NCBI RefSeq assembly: GCF_004120195.1
Contig: NZ_SCHN01000022.1
Location: 19,392-83,391, forward strand
Length of the DNA: 64,000 bases
Direction: 5' to 3'
Origin: Enterovibrio baiacu
GTDB lineage: Bacteria; Pseudomonadota; Gammaproteobacteria; Enterobacterales; Vibrionaceae
The notes beneath the pieces are model-generated. The model did not search any database, had not been told where the DNA came from, and was given only the letters and a program-made list of their open reading frames with translations. Shown in pieces: positions 18,325-26,906 of this stretch. Made by a program: the position numbers and the translations under genes. Every line of letters begins with the position of its first letter. Position 1 is the first letter of the stretch.

Positions 18325-19881
18325 TCATGCCCAAATCAGCTTGTTGCGGCCGTTATTCTTTGCATTGTAGAGCGCGGCATCTGCGCGTTCCAGCACCGTT
18401 ACTGTGCTGTCACCGTCTTGGAACATGCTTGCGCCAATGGAGACGGTGACGGTGAGGCGACTGTCCTTAAACTTGAAGGGCAGTTTGGACACCGTTTCTC
18501 TCACGCTATTGAGCATGTCTTCACGTTCGTCGGGCTTTGCATCGGGCAGCAATACCACGAATTCTTCGCCACCAAATCGCGCAATAAAGTCGGTATCGCG
18601 AAGGCATTGGTGAATGGTGCGAGCAACAACCTTGAGTACTTTATCGCCCACCAAATGCCCGTACGTATCATTCACGCTCTTAAAGTGGTCGATATCAATC
18701 ATGGCCAAGCAAAACGGCGTTTGATATCGCAACCAGCATCGGTATTCGTGCTCTAAGCGATCATCGAGGGCGGCGCGGTTATAGACCTTAGTCAGCGGAT
18801 CGAGCAGCAATTTCCGCTCTTGGTCACCCAAGCGGCGGCGGTAGTCCATGGTTTGCTGGTAAAGCGCATCAAGTTTTTGGTCGTTGTGTTTGAGCTGTTC
18901 AAGCAATTGTTGTTCACGCTCTTCCAGTTCTTTGTTTCTTGCCACGAGTGACGATAGATTTACGGCAACTTGAGAAAGGTGAGGACGAACTTGCTCTAAA
19001 GATTCAGCTTCTTGGAGGTGTGTTTCAATGGCATTCACAGAAGACGCGAGCTCTTCGTTAAAGGTGCTGCGCTGTGTGGAAATCGTTTGAGAGCTATCTA
19101 TTGAGCGGCCATTGTGACGCTGAAGAATCGACAGGTCTTCATTCAGTTGCGACAAAAATGCTTGCGAGGCTTTTCGCTCGTTACGTGTGCCATCCAGAAT
19201 GAGCTGAACGGATTCTAGTGTTAGCTCAAGCAAGGTTTGCGCATCAGGTGACAGCAAAAGCCGGTTGCGGATGTCGAGCAGGCGATCACCCACTTCGTCA
19301 TCGAAATCTAGCTCTGTGATCAGGTGTTGAAGTTCACTTGAAAGCTGCGAGATGCGGTCAATGTTCAGGAGCTCTTTGGCGGATAACCCGTTCGATGGCA
19401 GCGAGAGTAATTTGAGTGCCCGTTCATAGAGCTGAAGCAGTGCCACAATTTTTTCTGTGCTGCCTTTGCTTTCTGAACCGGAACTTTGCAGTAAGTTTCG
19501 AAGGTCACGCTTTAGCTGTGCAGGTAGGCCTGTTAAGCATTTGAGGGTCTCACCGCTTTGCTGAAATTGACACTCTAGGGCATCGTTGGCTTTTTGCTGA
19601 GTATGGGTATGTCGGTTGACCATTCGCTCCACCAATGCGAGCTGAGGAATTAATCGACTGACATCATCTTGCCCTTCGAGATCTTGGCGAATCTGAGACA
19701 GTCGTTCATGGAGCAATGGGTCGTCTTGGGCCTGTGAAGCAGCAATCAGTCGAGAGATTAACCTTTTCAGGATCGTCGCCTCACGCCGAGATTTAAGGGC
19801 TAAATCTCGGAACACCAGCTGAGAATGCTGCAACTTTTCTTTAAGTGTGATGACTTCTTCATCTGATGAGAAGTTGGACAT
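18325..19881 (-). CDS. Diguanylate cyclase with long coiled-coil N-terminus
   Basis: About 518 residues. The first 330 or so are helical and probably coiled coil, rich in Leu, Gln and Glu, with no membrane segment. The C-terminal GGDEF domain is complete: [39 protein letters not shown] and the signature RFGGEEFVVL. An RDTD I-site lies five residues before GGEEF, so activity and product inhibition are expected. It makes c-di-GMP in the cytoplasm; the input signal is unknown. The start at 19881 (MSNFSSDEE) is preferred; a GTG at 19911 is possible. The neighbour upstream carries a degenerate GGDEF. Confidence 0.9.
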   Translation of the reverse strand: MSNFSSDEEVITLKEKLQHSQLVFRDLALKSRREATILKRLISRLIAASQAQDDPLLHERLSQIRQDLEGQDDVSRLIPQLALVERMVNRHTHTQQKANDALECQFQQSGETLKCLTGLPAQLKRDLRNLLQSSGSESKGSTEKIVALLQLYERALKLLSLPSNGLSAKELLNIDRISQLSSELQHLITELDFDDEVGDRLLDIRNRLLLSPDAQTLLELTLESVQLILDGTRNERKASQAFLSQLNEDLSILQRHNGRSIDSSQTISTQRSTFNEELASSVNAIETHLQEAESLEQVRPHLSQVAVNLSSLVARNKELEEREQQLLEQLKHNDQKLDALYQQTMDYRRRLGDQERKLLLDPLTKVYNRAALDDRLEHEYRCWLRYQTPFCLAMIDIDHFKSVNDTYGHLVGDKVLKVVARTIHQCLRDTDFIARFGGEEFVVLLPDAKPDEREDMLNSVRETVSKLPFKFKDSRLTVTVSIGASMFQDGDSTVTVLERADAALYNAKNNGRNKLIWA

Positions 19882-20011
19882 AAAACTCGACGACAGCTCC
19901 AAACGACGCACAGTGAAAAGCTCACTGAATACAGGGTGCTATGCCTGACAAAGTTGCAGGCACAGTCTCTAGCTATAACGGTTTATTACTATGATTATCA
20001 ATAAGCTGGCG

Positions 20012-22282
20012 TTAGTTTTTGTCAGATTCGTGAAGCGTCTGCCAGTTAATGCCTTCGCTTGCTGAAGTTTTAACCTTAATTAACCCAGAGCTAATGGCAT
20101 CGAAACAGGCCTGTCGTACATTGGTGTTGGCGAAACAGGCAGCGGGTGTAGATTCAATTGCGCTTAAATGCACCCATTGGCTAGTGTGTTCTGCTTTACT
20201 GGCTTGGCGCGCGGCGCTGGTGGCCATCAAGAGGATATCGATGAGCTCTTTGTCATTGATCGACGTAAATGCGCGTGGCAAAAACGGATAATCCGCCATG
20301 CCGATGCGAAGGCGATCATCCACGTCATCCAACTTCGCATGAGAGACAAAGTCATCCACCATGGATTGAATTCGGTTTGCCATTTTATCTGGGTCATTGA
20401 GTGTGACGGAATCTGGCTCGATGTAGATAAACATGGCATCGGAGAAGTGATAAACACGGGCAGGATCTGAGATCTGAGAGGCGAGGTAATCCCCGAGCTC
20501 GCGTTCAAGCTCCAAGCCCTGATGATAACCGTGCTGGAGGTACACCACTTTGAGGAAAGGCACTTCAAACATGGCAAAGCTTAATTTGTCGCTGAGAGGC
20601 TCATGGATCATTTCTCCCAAATACCACTGTTCGAAGTTGGCACTGGTTTTTGCCAGTGAGTTCGACAATCTGTCATTGAGCATACGCAGATTTCTAAGCC
20701 CGCTCCGTGGATGGGTGTAAAGCGCTTTGCGTAAGTCTTGCAGTTCGCCAAGCCGCTGGTTTGCCGCGCGGTGGCGTAGAATCAGAACCAGTAAGATGAC
20801 ACTTAAACTCCCCAGCAAGAAGAGGTTAATCTTCTTCTGTTCAACCAAGGAACTCACGTTTTCACCTTGTCGGCGTTCAATGTCATCAATTTGCAGTTGG
20901 CGTTCGATCACGCGTTGGCGTTCTTTGAACGATTCGGCTTCAAGGATTTGTCGGCGATTTTCACTTCGACGACTGATTTGGTCATAGCGACGCTGAATTT
21001 CCAGCGCTTTCTGGTATTCCCCTTTTTGCTCGTAAGCGCGGGAAAGGCGAGAGAGGCATTCAAGCATGAGGTTACGGTCACGCAAGATTTCCGCACCGCC
21101 GAACGCTTTTTTCAATGCATCAATGGCCACATCTGGCATTTGGGTAACAACAGCCAGTTCACCTTGAAGAATGTAGGCTTTAGTTAGCGGACGAGTCAGT
21201 GCTGCCTGTTCCGCGATTTCAATGGCATTCGCAACATACTCTTCTGCTTGTTTGTATCTGAGCAATTTGAGGTAAGTACTGGCAATAGACACATTGATGT
21301 TGGCAATGTTTTTGGTGCGTGCTAGCAGCTGTTCTATGTCGAGGGCATTGAAGTAATGCACCAGTGCGAAGTTATATCGGCCCTGTTGGCTGTAAATATC
21401 GGCAAGTAGGGTTTGTGCTTCTGATAAACCTCTGACCAAATCAAAGCTTTCGTAGAATTCCGCAGCTTGGTTGGCGTGTTGCAATGCTTTGTCGAGCACA
21501 CCTTGTTGTTGGTAAAGCTTAGTCAGAGAAACGTTGGCGCTGGCAATTTGAATCGCGAAGTCATTTTCGCTGGCGAGCCAGTAGGCGCTGAGTAACTCTG
21601 ACAGGGCGCGTTCGTAGGATTTTTCTTTTAGAAAGTAGTTACCAAGCGCGATTTGGTAACGTGTTTTTTGCTTTAGTTCGGGCAAATCGCCCAACTCATT
21701 TTTCACCGCATCAAACTGCATGACCGTCTCAGCACTGTTGCTGATTTCAGACGTGATGATGGCGTTGAGTAGCAAGGCTTCAAATTTCAGGTTCGCAATG
21801 GTGTTTACGCGTTTTGGGTCGCGTTTTCCAATTTCGCTGATAACGGTTTCAAGCGCCTTCTTTGCCGCTGGTTTGTCTTCATCGAGGTAATACAATACCG
21901 AGGCTTCGGTGAAGAGAAGCTCAAGCTCAGCAAGCTTCAAATTGTTTTTTTCTACCATGCTTCTCGCAGTGGCGAGGGCGTCCCAAGCTGCATCATGATT
22001 ACCCAGTGCACTTTGTGCCTTACCAATAATCAGGTAGGCATGAACGGTGTTTAATGGTGTGCGAATAGAACGGTCTGTTTCGTTATTGCTGTGCGGGCGA
22101 TTCGTGGATTTCGCTAAACGTCGCTGCTCGAGATATCGCTCGGTGATTTCTAACGCTTGTTCAGGCGCTGTCACCACCATCTCTTCTGCTTCAGAAAGAA
22201 TAGGGGTGGAATACATCCTTGCCTGTCCATTAAGGCTGAACAGCATTGAAAAAAAGAGCAGTGCGGTTGGCAATAATCGCAT
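20012..22282 (-). CDS. TPR sensor-like membrane protein with degenerate GGDEF domain
   Basis: A 756-residue protein with an N-terminal signal peptide (MRLLPTALLFFSMLFSLNGQ). Several tetratricopeptide repeats span about residues 80-430 and should be periplasmic. A coiled-coil stretch (about 440-480) and one transmembrane helix (about 485-502, INLFLLGSLSVILLVLIL) follow. The cytoplasmic part looks like a GGDEF fold: HPRSGLRNLRMLNDRL stands where DxLTGLxNR normally is. Where GGEEF should be there is only VYHFSDAMFIYIEP, so no cyclase activity is expected. It may bind protein partners or nucleotides, or modulate the cyclase gene 130 bp downstream in the same direction. The function is inferred only. 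Confidence 0.75.
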   Translation of the reverse strand: MRLLPTALLFFSMLFSLNGQARMYSTPILSEAEEMVVTAPEQALEITERYLEQRRLAKSTNRPHSNNETDRSIRTPLNTVHAYLIIGKAQSALGNHDAAWDALATARSMVEKNNLKLAELELLFTEASVLYYLDEDKPAAKKALETVISEIGKRDPKRVNTIANLKFEALLLNAIITSEISNSAETVMQFDAVKNELGDLPELKQKTRYQIALGNYFLKEKSYERALSELLSAYWLASENDFAIQIASANVSLTKLYQQQGVLDKALQHANQAAEFYESFDLVRGLSEAQTLLADIYSQQGRYNFALVHYFNALDIEQLLARTKNIANINVSIASTYLKLLRYKQAEEYVANAIEIAEQAALTRPLTKAYILQGELAVVTQMPDVAIDALKKAFGGAEILRDRNLMLECLSRLSRAYEQKGEYQKALEIQRRYDQISRRSENRRQILEAESFKERQRVIERQLQIDDIERRQGENVSSLVEQKKINLFLLGSLSVILLVLILRHRAANQRLGELQDLRKALYTHPRSGLRNLRMLNDRLSNSLAKTSANFEQWYLGEMIHEPLSDKLSFAMFEVPFLKVVYLQHGYHQGLELERELGDYLASQISDPARVYHFSDAMFIYIEPDSVTLNDPDKMANRIQSMVDDFVSHAKLDDVDDRLRIGMADYPFLPRAFTSINDKELIDILLMATSAARQASKAEHTSQWVHLSAIESTPAACFANTNVRQACFDAISSGLIKVKTSASEGINWQTLHESDKN

Positions 22283-22386
22283 GTTGGTTTCTTGTCGTTA
22301 AAAGTGAATCTGACCTGTCTTTCCCGCAATCTCAAGATACGCATTCGCGAACATTGGATTGCGGAGCAAACAGGCCAGTTGTTCAG

Positions 22387-23232
22387 TTACTGTCGAGCGA
22401 GTCGGTTATTTTCGCTTGGCGTTTTACCCATGTTAGTACGGTATGGGTTAATGTCTAAGCCGCCGCGACGGGTGTAGCGGGCGTAAACCGTGAGTAACTC
22501 TGGTTGGCAGTATTTCATGATGTCCGTGAAAATACGCTCGACGCATTGCTCGTGAAATTCGTTGTGACGACGGAAAGACACGATATAGCGAAGCAACTTC
22601 TCGCGGTTAATACGTTTGCCTTTATAGGCAATGCGCACAGAGCCCCAATCAGGCTGGCTGGTGATAAGGCAGTTAGATTTTAACAGGTTGCTGTTCAAGG
22701 TTTCGCTCACCATTGGGCCATCAGCGGCTCCGTCTAGCAGGCGAGCGTCGAACTCGTAGTCATCGATTGTGATGTCTTGCTCATCAATGTTTTCACCGCC
22801 AAATGCAACCACTGGTGTGTTGGTGAATTCTTCTAGCGGAAGAATGGTCACATCAACATCTTGGCCAGCACATGCCGACAGATCTTTCGCTAAGGTGTCG
22901 ACAACTTCTTGCCAGTTTTCAAATTTTGTCTGGTTAAAGCTGTTGAGGTAAAGCTTGAATGACTTGGATTCAATTAAGTTTGGGCTGGTTGCAGGCAGGC
23001 GCACTTCGCCGATTGCCACTTGAGGCAAGCCTTTTGCGTTAAGCCAAGACAGTTCGTAAAGTGTCCAAACATCGTAACCGGTAAAAGGCAGCGTCTCTCC
23101 CATATCGAGATCGTCGCGGTTAAGGCTTCGTGGAACAGGTTGTAAAAGCTCAGGGGCATAATGCTCCTGATAGTCCGTTTTCTGACCTAGCGTCAGGCCA
23201 GCAAGTTCTTTTGCATCTTGATATTTGCTCAT
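22387..23232 (-). CDS. queF: NADPH-dependent 7-cyano-7-deazaguanine reductase
   Basis: A 281-residue long-form (YqcD-type) QueF that reduces preQ0 to preQ1 in queuosine synthesis. Diagnostic: [20 protein letters not shown] (NADPH/QueF motif), the catalytic Cys in [32 protein letters not shown] and [16 protein letters not shown]. The ATG at 23232 ([16 protein letters not shown]) matches E. coli; the longer frame to 23265 is not supported. It is divergent from syd, the enteric arrangement. Confidence 0.96.
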   Translation of the reverse strand: MSKYQDAKELAGLTLGQKTDYQEHYAPELLQPVPRSLNRDDLDMGETLPFTGYDVWTLYELSWLNAKGLPQVAIGEVRLPATSPNLIESKSFKLYLNSFNQTKFENWQEVVDTLAKDLSACAGQDVDVTILPLEEFTNTPVVAFGGENIDEQDITIDDYEFDARLLDGAADGPMVSETLNSNLLKSNCLITSQPDWGSVRIAYKGKRINREKLLRYIVSFRRHNEFHEQCVERIFTDIMKYCQPELLTVYARYTRRGGLDINPYRTNMGKTPSENNRLARQ

Positions 23233-23294
23233 ACGGTTTTGCCACGGATCGATTAGAATGCGCAAAGTTTACTGAATCTTGAGGAATCTTGCTA

Positions 23295-23840
23295 ATGAAT
23301 CACTCTGTCACTCACGCGCTTTGGTCATTCAGCGAGCGCTTTGTCTCTGCGTGGAACGATCAACATGGCTCAAAGCCACAAAGCGATGCGTATCTCGGCC
23401 TTGAATCGCCGTGCATTGTGCAAGAGACGGATGATGTAGTGATTTGGCAGCCCATTCAGCGTGTTGAGTTCGCCGATTTTAGCAATGTTGAAGCTGGCAT
23501 TGGGATTTCGCTTCATGAAGACGTGACTTCTTTTTACGCAGGCCTGTACTGCGGCGACATGACGGCACAATTTGAAGGTTTGAGCCTTGAGCTGATTCAG
23601 GTGTGGAGTGATGAAGACTTACCGCGCTTGCAAGAAAACATGTTGGGGCATTTGCTCATGCAAAAGCGCTTGAAGCAAAATCCAACCGTGTTTATTGCTG
23701 CGACGAATGATGAGTTGGATGTGATTTCCATTTGTAATATCACGGGCGAAGTCATCAAAGAGCGCATTGGCACCAAGATCCGTGATGTGCTTGCGCCAAA
23801 CGTAGAAACCTTCCTTCAACGCCTCTCTCCAGAGGTGTAA
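23295..23840 (+). CDS. syd: SecY-interacting protein Syd
   Basis: A 181-residue cytosolic protein that binds SecY and can disrupt improperly assembled translocons. Homology to Syd runs throughout (FSERFVSAWNDQHGSKP, GIGISLHEDVTSFYAGLYCGDM, LLMQKRLKQNPTVFIA). The ATG at 23295 follows TGAGGA. It is divergent from queF, with csrB further downstream, as in E. coli. Confidence 0.93.
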   Translation: MNHSVTHALWSFSERFVSAWNDQHGSKPQSDAYLGLESPCIVQETDDVVIWQPIQRVEFADFSNVEAGIGISLHEDVTSFYAGLYCGDMTAQFEGLSLELIQVWSDEDLPRLQENMLGHLLMQKRLKQNPTVFIAATNDELDVISICNITGEVIKERIGTKIRDVLAPNVETFLQRLSPEV

Positions 23841-23844
23841 TGCC

Positions 23845-24618
23845 ATGTACGTTGTAGAACTGACATTCGAATGTTTTGATGACACGACGGTTTCAGCTAT
23901 CGACTTGGCTGTAAATGGCCTGATGGACGCGTTGAGATATAACGGCCAGGTGTTGGGGCGCGAGTTCCCCATGGTCATGGGGGAAGGCCAATTTCATGTA
24001 CGCGCCGTGTGCCCCGAAAAAGACAGTCTGAATCCGAAATTTCATAGCCCACAAGTTGCGTTAAAAATTCGCCAATTGTCGGAAGCATCTTTGCTTTCAC
24101 CTAAATTGAAGGTACTTGGTCGCGACATCAATTCAGAGGCCAGCGCAGACGATGCGCCGCGCAGTTGGCAGGTGCTTTATACCACATATGTGCATACTTG
24201 TTCGCCGCTTCGTTGTGGTGAAACCCTGTTACCCATTCCTTTGCACAGACTTCCTGCAACCTTTAATGGTGATCATAAAGCGGTAGTGAAATGGCAAACG
24301 GAATGGCAGGCCTGTGATGAAATTCAAATGGCTGGTTCGTTCAACGCTGAGTATGCTGCTTTGGCTGAAATCCAAGATGTAGAGAGCCGACTGTTCCGAA
24401 AAGGGTGGGACATTCGAGGCCGTATTGAGTACCTCACGAAAGTACCGACCTATTACTACCAATATCGCGTTGGGGGTGAAAGTACAGAATCTGAGTTGGA
24501 ACGAAAATGCCCCAAATGCGGTGGTGATTGGCGACTCGACGCACCGCTTCATGATGTTTTCCACTTCAAATGCGACGATTGCCGTATCGTGTCAAACCTG
24601 TCTTGGGACTTCCAGTAA
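23845..24618 (+). CDS. Zinc-ribbon protein, DUF2310 family
   Basis: A 257-residue protein with a C-terminal four-cysteine zinc ribbon (CPKCGGDWRL ... FKCDDCRIV). The longer N-terminal domain is typical of vibrio DUF2310 proteins annotated as possibly nucleic-acid-binding. It starts 4 bp after syd and is probably co-transcribed. No catalytic residues were recognised and the function is unknown. Confidence 0.82.
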   Translation: MYVVELTFECFDDTTVSAIDLAVNGLMDALRYNGQVLGREFPMVMGEGQFHVRAVCPEKDSLNPKFHSPQVALKIRQLSEASLLSPKLKVLGRDINSEASADDAPRSWQVLYTTYVHTCSPLRCGETLLPIPLHRLPATFNGDHKAVVKWQTEWQACDEIQMAGSFNAEYAALAEIQDVESRLFRKGWDIRGRIEYLTKVPTYYYQYRVGGESTESELERKCPKCGGDWRLDAPLHDVFHFKCDDCRIVSNLSWDFQ

Positions 24619-24629
24619 CGAGGGGCTGT

Positions 24630-24908
24630 TTACCTTTGGCGATTTTCTAGCGCCTCAATGCGCTCTGTGAGTGTGCGAACTTGCAGCTCTAATTCCGCAA
24701 TGCGCTCCTCTGCGCTTTTACTGACTGACACTATTTCAATTTTTGGCACCACGCCATTTTTCTTCCAGCGTTGCAGTGCACTGATGATCAATGGCATGGG
24801 AACAGAGCCAGAAAGACGAGATTTTATCAATGCAACGCTAGGCTCTTTGCCATCGGCCACTAAAGATTGAATGGCTTGCTCGAGCATCGCGGTATAGTCC
24901 GTTTGCAT
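24630..24908 (-). CDS. Small helix-turn-helix / coiled-coil protein (KfrA-N-like)
   Basis: A 92-residue protein. The N-terminal half (AIQSLVADGKEPSVALIKSR) resembles the KfrA-type DNA-binding fold. The C-terminal half (AEERIAELELQVRTLTERIEALENR) is a clear leucine-zipper coiled coil. It is convergent with the DUF2310 gene. Similar small proteins occur at this place in vibrios; the role is unknown, possibly a DNA-binding dimer. Confidence 0.7.
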   Translation of the reverse strand: MQTDYTAMLEQAIQSLVADGKEPSVALIKSRLSGSVPMPLIISALQRWKKNGVVPKIEIVSVSKSAEERIAELELQVRTLTERIEALENRQR

Positions 24909-25004
24909 CTTTGGTTTCCTACGTGAGCGATTTTTTGCTCACGTTACCTTAAGCGATAAACATTGAAAAGGTTGCCTATGATGAAGCCGACAGGGTTCGC
25001 TCAG

Positions 25005-25238
25005 TCAGGACTTTCTGAGCAGGGTATCAAGTGTGTCTATTTGTTCGGTCCAATCCGCATCTTGGAGTTGTGCTTCTTCGAGAAACTGACGTTGACTGAC
25101 TGACCAAAACTCTGCAGAAGTTAGCGCTTGTCCTTCGGTGAGAGGGTGGTTTGCTATAAAGGAAGAAATAGCCTCTCCGTCAGAAGGTAAACCGAGTTGT
25201 TGAAAAAGACTCTCGAGATTATGTGTAAACACTTCCAT
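25005..25238 (-). CDS. DUF2789 family small protein
   Basis: A 77-residue acidic protein. LFQQLGLPSDGEAISSFIA, FWSVSQRQFLEEA and DADWTEQIDTLD are typical of DUF2789. The function is unknown. It lies just upstream of and divergent from the tandem csrB genes. Confidence 0.8.
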   Translation of the reverse strand: MEVFTHNLESLFQQLGLPSDGEAISSFIANHPLTEGQALTSAEFWSVSQRQFLEEAQLQDADWTEQIDTLDTLLRKS

Positions 25239-25411
25239 GGTTATCTCCCCGCAACAATATTTCCAAATAACATCCTTATCTACATTAGTTCAGCATGCGC
25301 AGTTGTGGCGGAAAAAGCGTGGTTCGATTCTGCGAGCGACAACAATTCGTTCAAAAGATAAACGAGATGAATGAGCCTCAGAGGAGTGATTGGGATAAAT
25401 GGCAGGTGGCG

Positions 25412-25429
25412 TGTGAGATATCTCTTACA
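25412..25429 (+). promoter_or_regulatory. GacA/UvrY/VarA-type upstream activating box of csrB copy 1
   Basis: An imperfect 18-bp palindrome, TGTGAGATATCTCTTACA, close to the known TGTAAG-N6-CTTACA element bound by the phosphorylated BarA/UvrY (VarS/VarA) response regulator. Its centre lies about 176 bp before the inferred start, the usual range for csrB genes. The same box recurs before copy 2. Confidence 0.88.
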
Positions 25430-25562
25430 AGATCGTGCGCATTTCATGCTTTTGATTGTGGTTATTACACGTGACTCGCAATTAAATCTTTTAAATACAT
25501 AAGCTTAAAAATATCTCTTCAGAGTTAAATTGAAAGTGTGACTTTGATCGCTAATCAGTGTC

Positions 25563-25590
25563 TTGTTTAGAATTCGCGTTAGCGTAATCT
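25563..25590 (+). promoter_or_regulatory. csrB copy 1 promoter
   Basis: TTGTTT, a 16-bp spacer and TAATCT. Both hexamers recur at the same offset before copy 2, while the spacer between them and the DNA upstream differ. Confidence 0.65.
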
Positions 25591-25596
25591 TCTCGG

Positions 25597-26018
25597 TGTC
25601 GGAAGGATACTGACACACGGAACAGGAACTAACACCACGGACTTGGTCGCTCAGGATGAGCAAGTAATGCAAGGATTGTGTTACTAGCAAGGAAAGCGGA
25701 ATTAGGGACACGGATGGAACCGTAGCAGCGAATAGGATATTTGCTGGTCAGGAAGACACTTAGGACAACCCAGGATGGGGGCTTAAGGAATCACTTCAGG
25801 ACGAAGTTAAGGACACCCTCAGGATGAGGACGAGAATCGAGACAGGAAAGCTCGATGGGTCATGGTAAGACCGAAGGACACCTCCAGGACGGAGAGATAA
25901 GGAAAACGCTGAAGGATTCAGCCACTGATCAAGGATTGATGCAGGGAGCACTTTCGTAGCAGGACAGCTGCAAGTAAGACCTCTAGGGCGCGACTATATG
26001 TCGCGCCCGTTCTTTTTC
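25597..26018 (+). ncRNA. csrB: CsrB-family CsrA-sequestering small RNA, copy 1
   Basis: About 420 nt with 30 GGA trinucleotides, many as CAGGA, AAGGA or TAGGA in hairpin loops. Examples are GTGTC-GGAAGGATACT-GACAC at the 5' end, GCTCAGGATGAGC, ACTTCAGGACGAAGT, CCTCAGGATGAGG, CTCCAGGACGGAG, ATCAAGGATTGAT and AGCAGGACAGCT. It ends with a strong terminator. Such RNAs bind several CsrA dimers and so relieve CsrA control of translation. The position between syd and yqcC-truC is the csrB position of E. coli. The 5' end is inferred. No reading frame across it is credible. Confidence 0.93.
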
Positions 26019-26019
26019 T
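25986..26019 (+). terminator. csrB copy 1 terminator
   Basis: Perfect 9-bp hairpin GGGCGCGAC-TATAT-GTCGCGCCC followed by GTTCTTTTTCT. Confidence 0.92.
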
Positions 26020-26252
26020 GGGGTTGGAAAACTCATTCTTCCCCTCTGTCTGATTAACGCTGCTTACTTTCTTTTTCTCTTTTTCTTTCTTTTGAATCGA
26101 AATGCCCATCTTTCGTTTATTTGTCGTTGGCGTTTAATCGGAAAACACTCTATTAATCCCTCGTTCTTGATGGAAAATTGGCTTTTTTAACTGCCCAAAG
26201 TTTTTACGCGCTATAAAAAATGGCTCGCGTTGAATGAAATGGCTGATGAGCG

Positions 26253-26270
26253 TGTGAGATATCTCTTACA
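26253..26270 (+). promoter_or_regulatory. GacA/UvrY/VarA-type upstream activating box of csrB copy 2
   Basis: Identical to the box before copy 1 (TGTGAGATATCTCTTACA), at the same distance from the promoter within 1 bp, although the roughly 130 bp between box and promoter have diverged. Confidence 0.88.
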
Positions 26271-26404
26271 AGTGTGTGGGATAATCGGTTTGTTATCTTT
26301 AGCTATCTTTGTTTTATGGTCTTTTAAGTGTCATAAAAACAAGGGGTTATGATTTCCTGGTGTTTTATGGTGTGATTGTGTGATGAAAATCACTCTGAGG
26401 TGAG

Positions 26405-26432
26405 TTGTTTCGTCACGAAGTTAGCGTAATCT
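26405..26432 (+). promoter_or_regulatory. csrB copy 2 promoter
   Basis: TTGTTT, a 16-bp spacer and TAATCT, exactly 842 bp after the matching hexamers of copy 1. Confidence 0.65.
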
Positions 26433-26438
26433 TCTCGG

Positions 26439-26860
26439 TGTCGGAAGGATACTGACACACGGAACAGGAACTAACACCACGGACTTGGTCGCTCAGGATG
26501 AGCAAGTAACGCACGGATTGTGTTACTAGCAAGGAAAGCGGAATTAGGGACACGGACGGAACCGTAGCAGCGAATAGGATATTTGCTGGTCAGGAAGACA
26601 CTTAGGACAACCCAGGATGGGGGCTTAAGGAATCACTTCAGGACGAAGTTAAGGACACCCTCAGGATGAGGACGAGAATCGAGACAGGAAAGCTCGATGG
26701 GTCATGGTAAGACCGAAGGACACCTCCAGGACGGAGAGAATAAGGAAAACGCTGAAGGATTCAGCCACTGATCAAGGATTGATGCAGGGAGCACTTTCGT
26801 AGCAGGACAGCTGCAAGTAAGACCTCAGGGCGCGACTATATGTCGCGCCCGTTCTTTTTC
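26439..26860 (+). ncRNA. csrB: CsrB-family CsrA-sequestering small RNA, copy 2
   Basis: A near-identical paralogue of copy 1, with the same GGA hairpins and the same terminator. The changes fall mostly between GGA motifs: TGCAAGG becomes CGCACGG, GGATGG becomes GGACGG, GAGATAAGG becomes GAGAATAAGG and CTCTAGGG becomes CTCAGGG. The first turns an AAGGA site into ACGGA. With its own activation box, promoter and terminator it is an independent gene rather than part of one long transcript. It should titrate CsrA in the same way and double the dose. Confidence 0.93.
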
Positions 26861-26861
26861 T
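26828..26861 (+). terminator. csrB copy 2 terminator
   Basis: The same GGGCGCGAC-TATAT-GTCGCGCCC hairpin and T-rich tail as copy 1. Confidence 0.92.
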
Positions 26862-26906
26862 GGCATTCCCAAACGGTGCAAATCGCCTTGTTTGCAATGC
26901 GCTGGT

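Larger units (their letters stand above)
25578..26021 (+). repeat. Tandem direct repeat, copy 1 (csrB unit)
   Basis: A 444-bp unit repeated 842 bp downstream at 26420-26863. By eye only five differences are seen: three substitutions, one inserted A and one missing T. Identity starts at the promoter -10 region and ends in the terminator T run, so it tracks the transcript. Confidence 0.95.
26420..26863 (+). repeat. Tandem direct repeat, copy 2 (csrB unit)
   Basis: Second copy of the 444-bp unit at 25578-26021; five differences noted. Confidence 0.95.

Noticed and set aside
25505..26109. Minus-strand frames over csrB copy 1 (25505-25711 and 25918-26109)
   Set aside because: They run antisense through the small RNA, its promoter and terminator, have odd composition, and the matching frames are not kept in the second copy.
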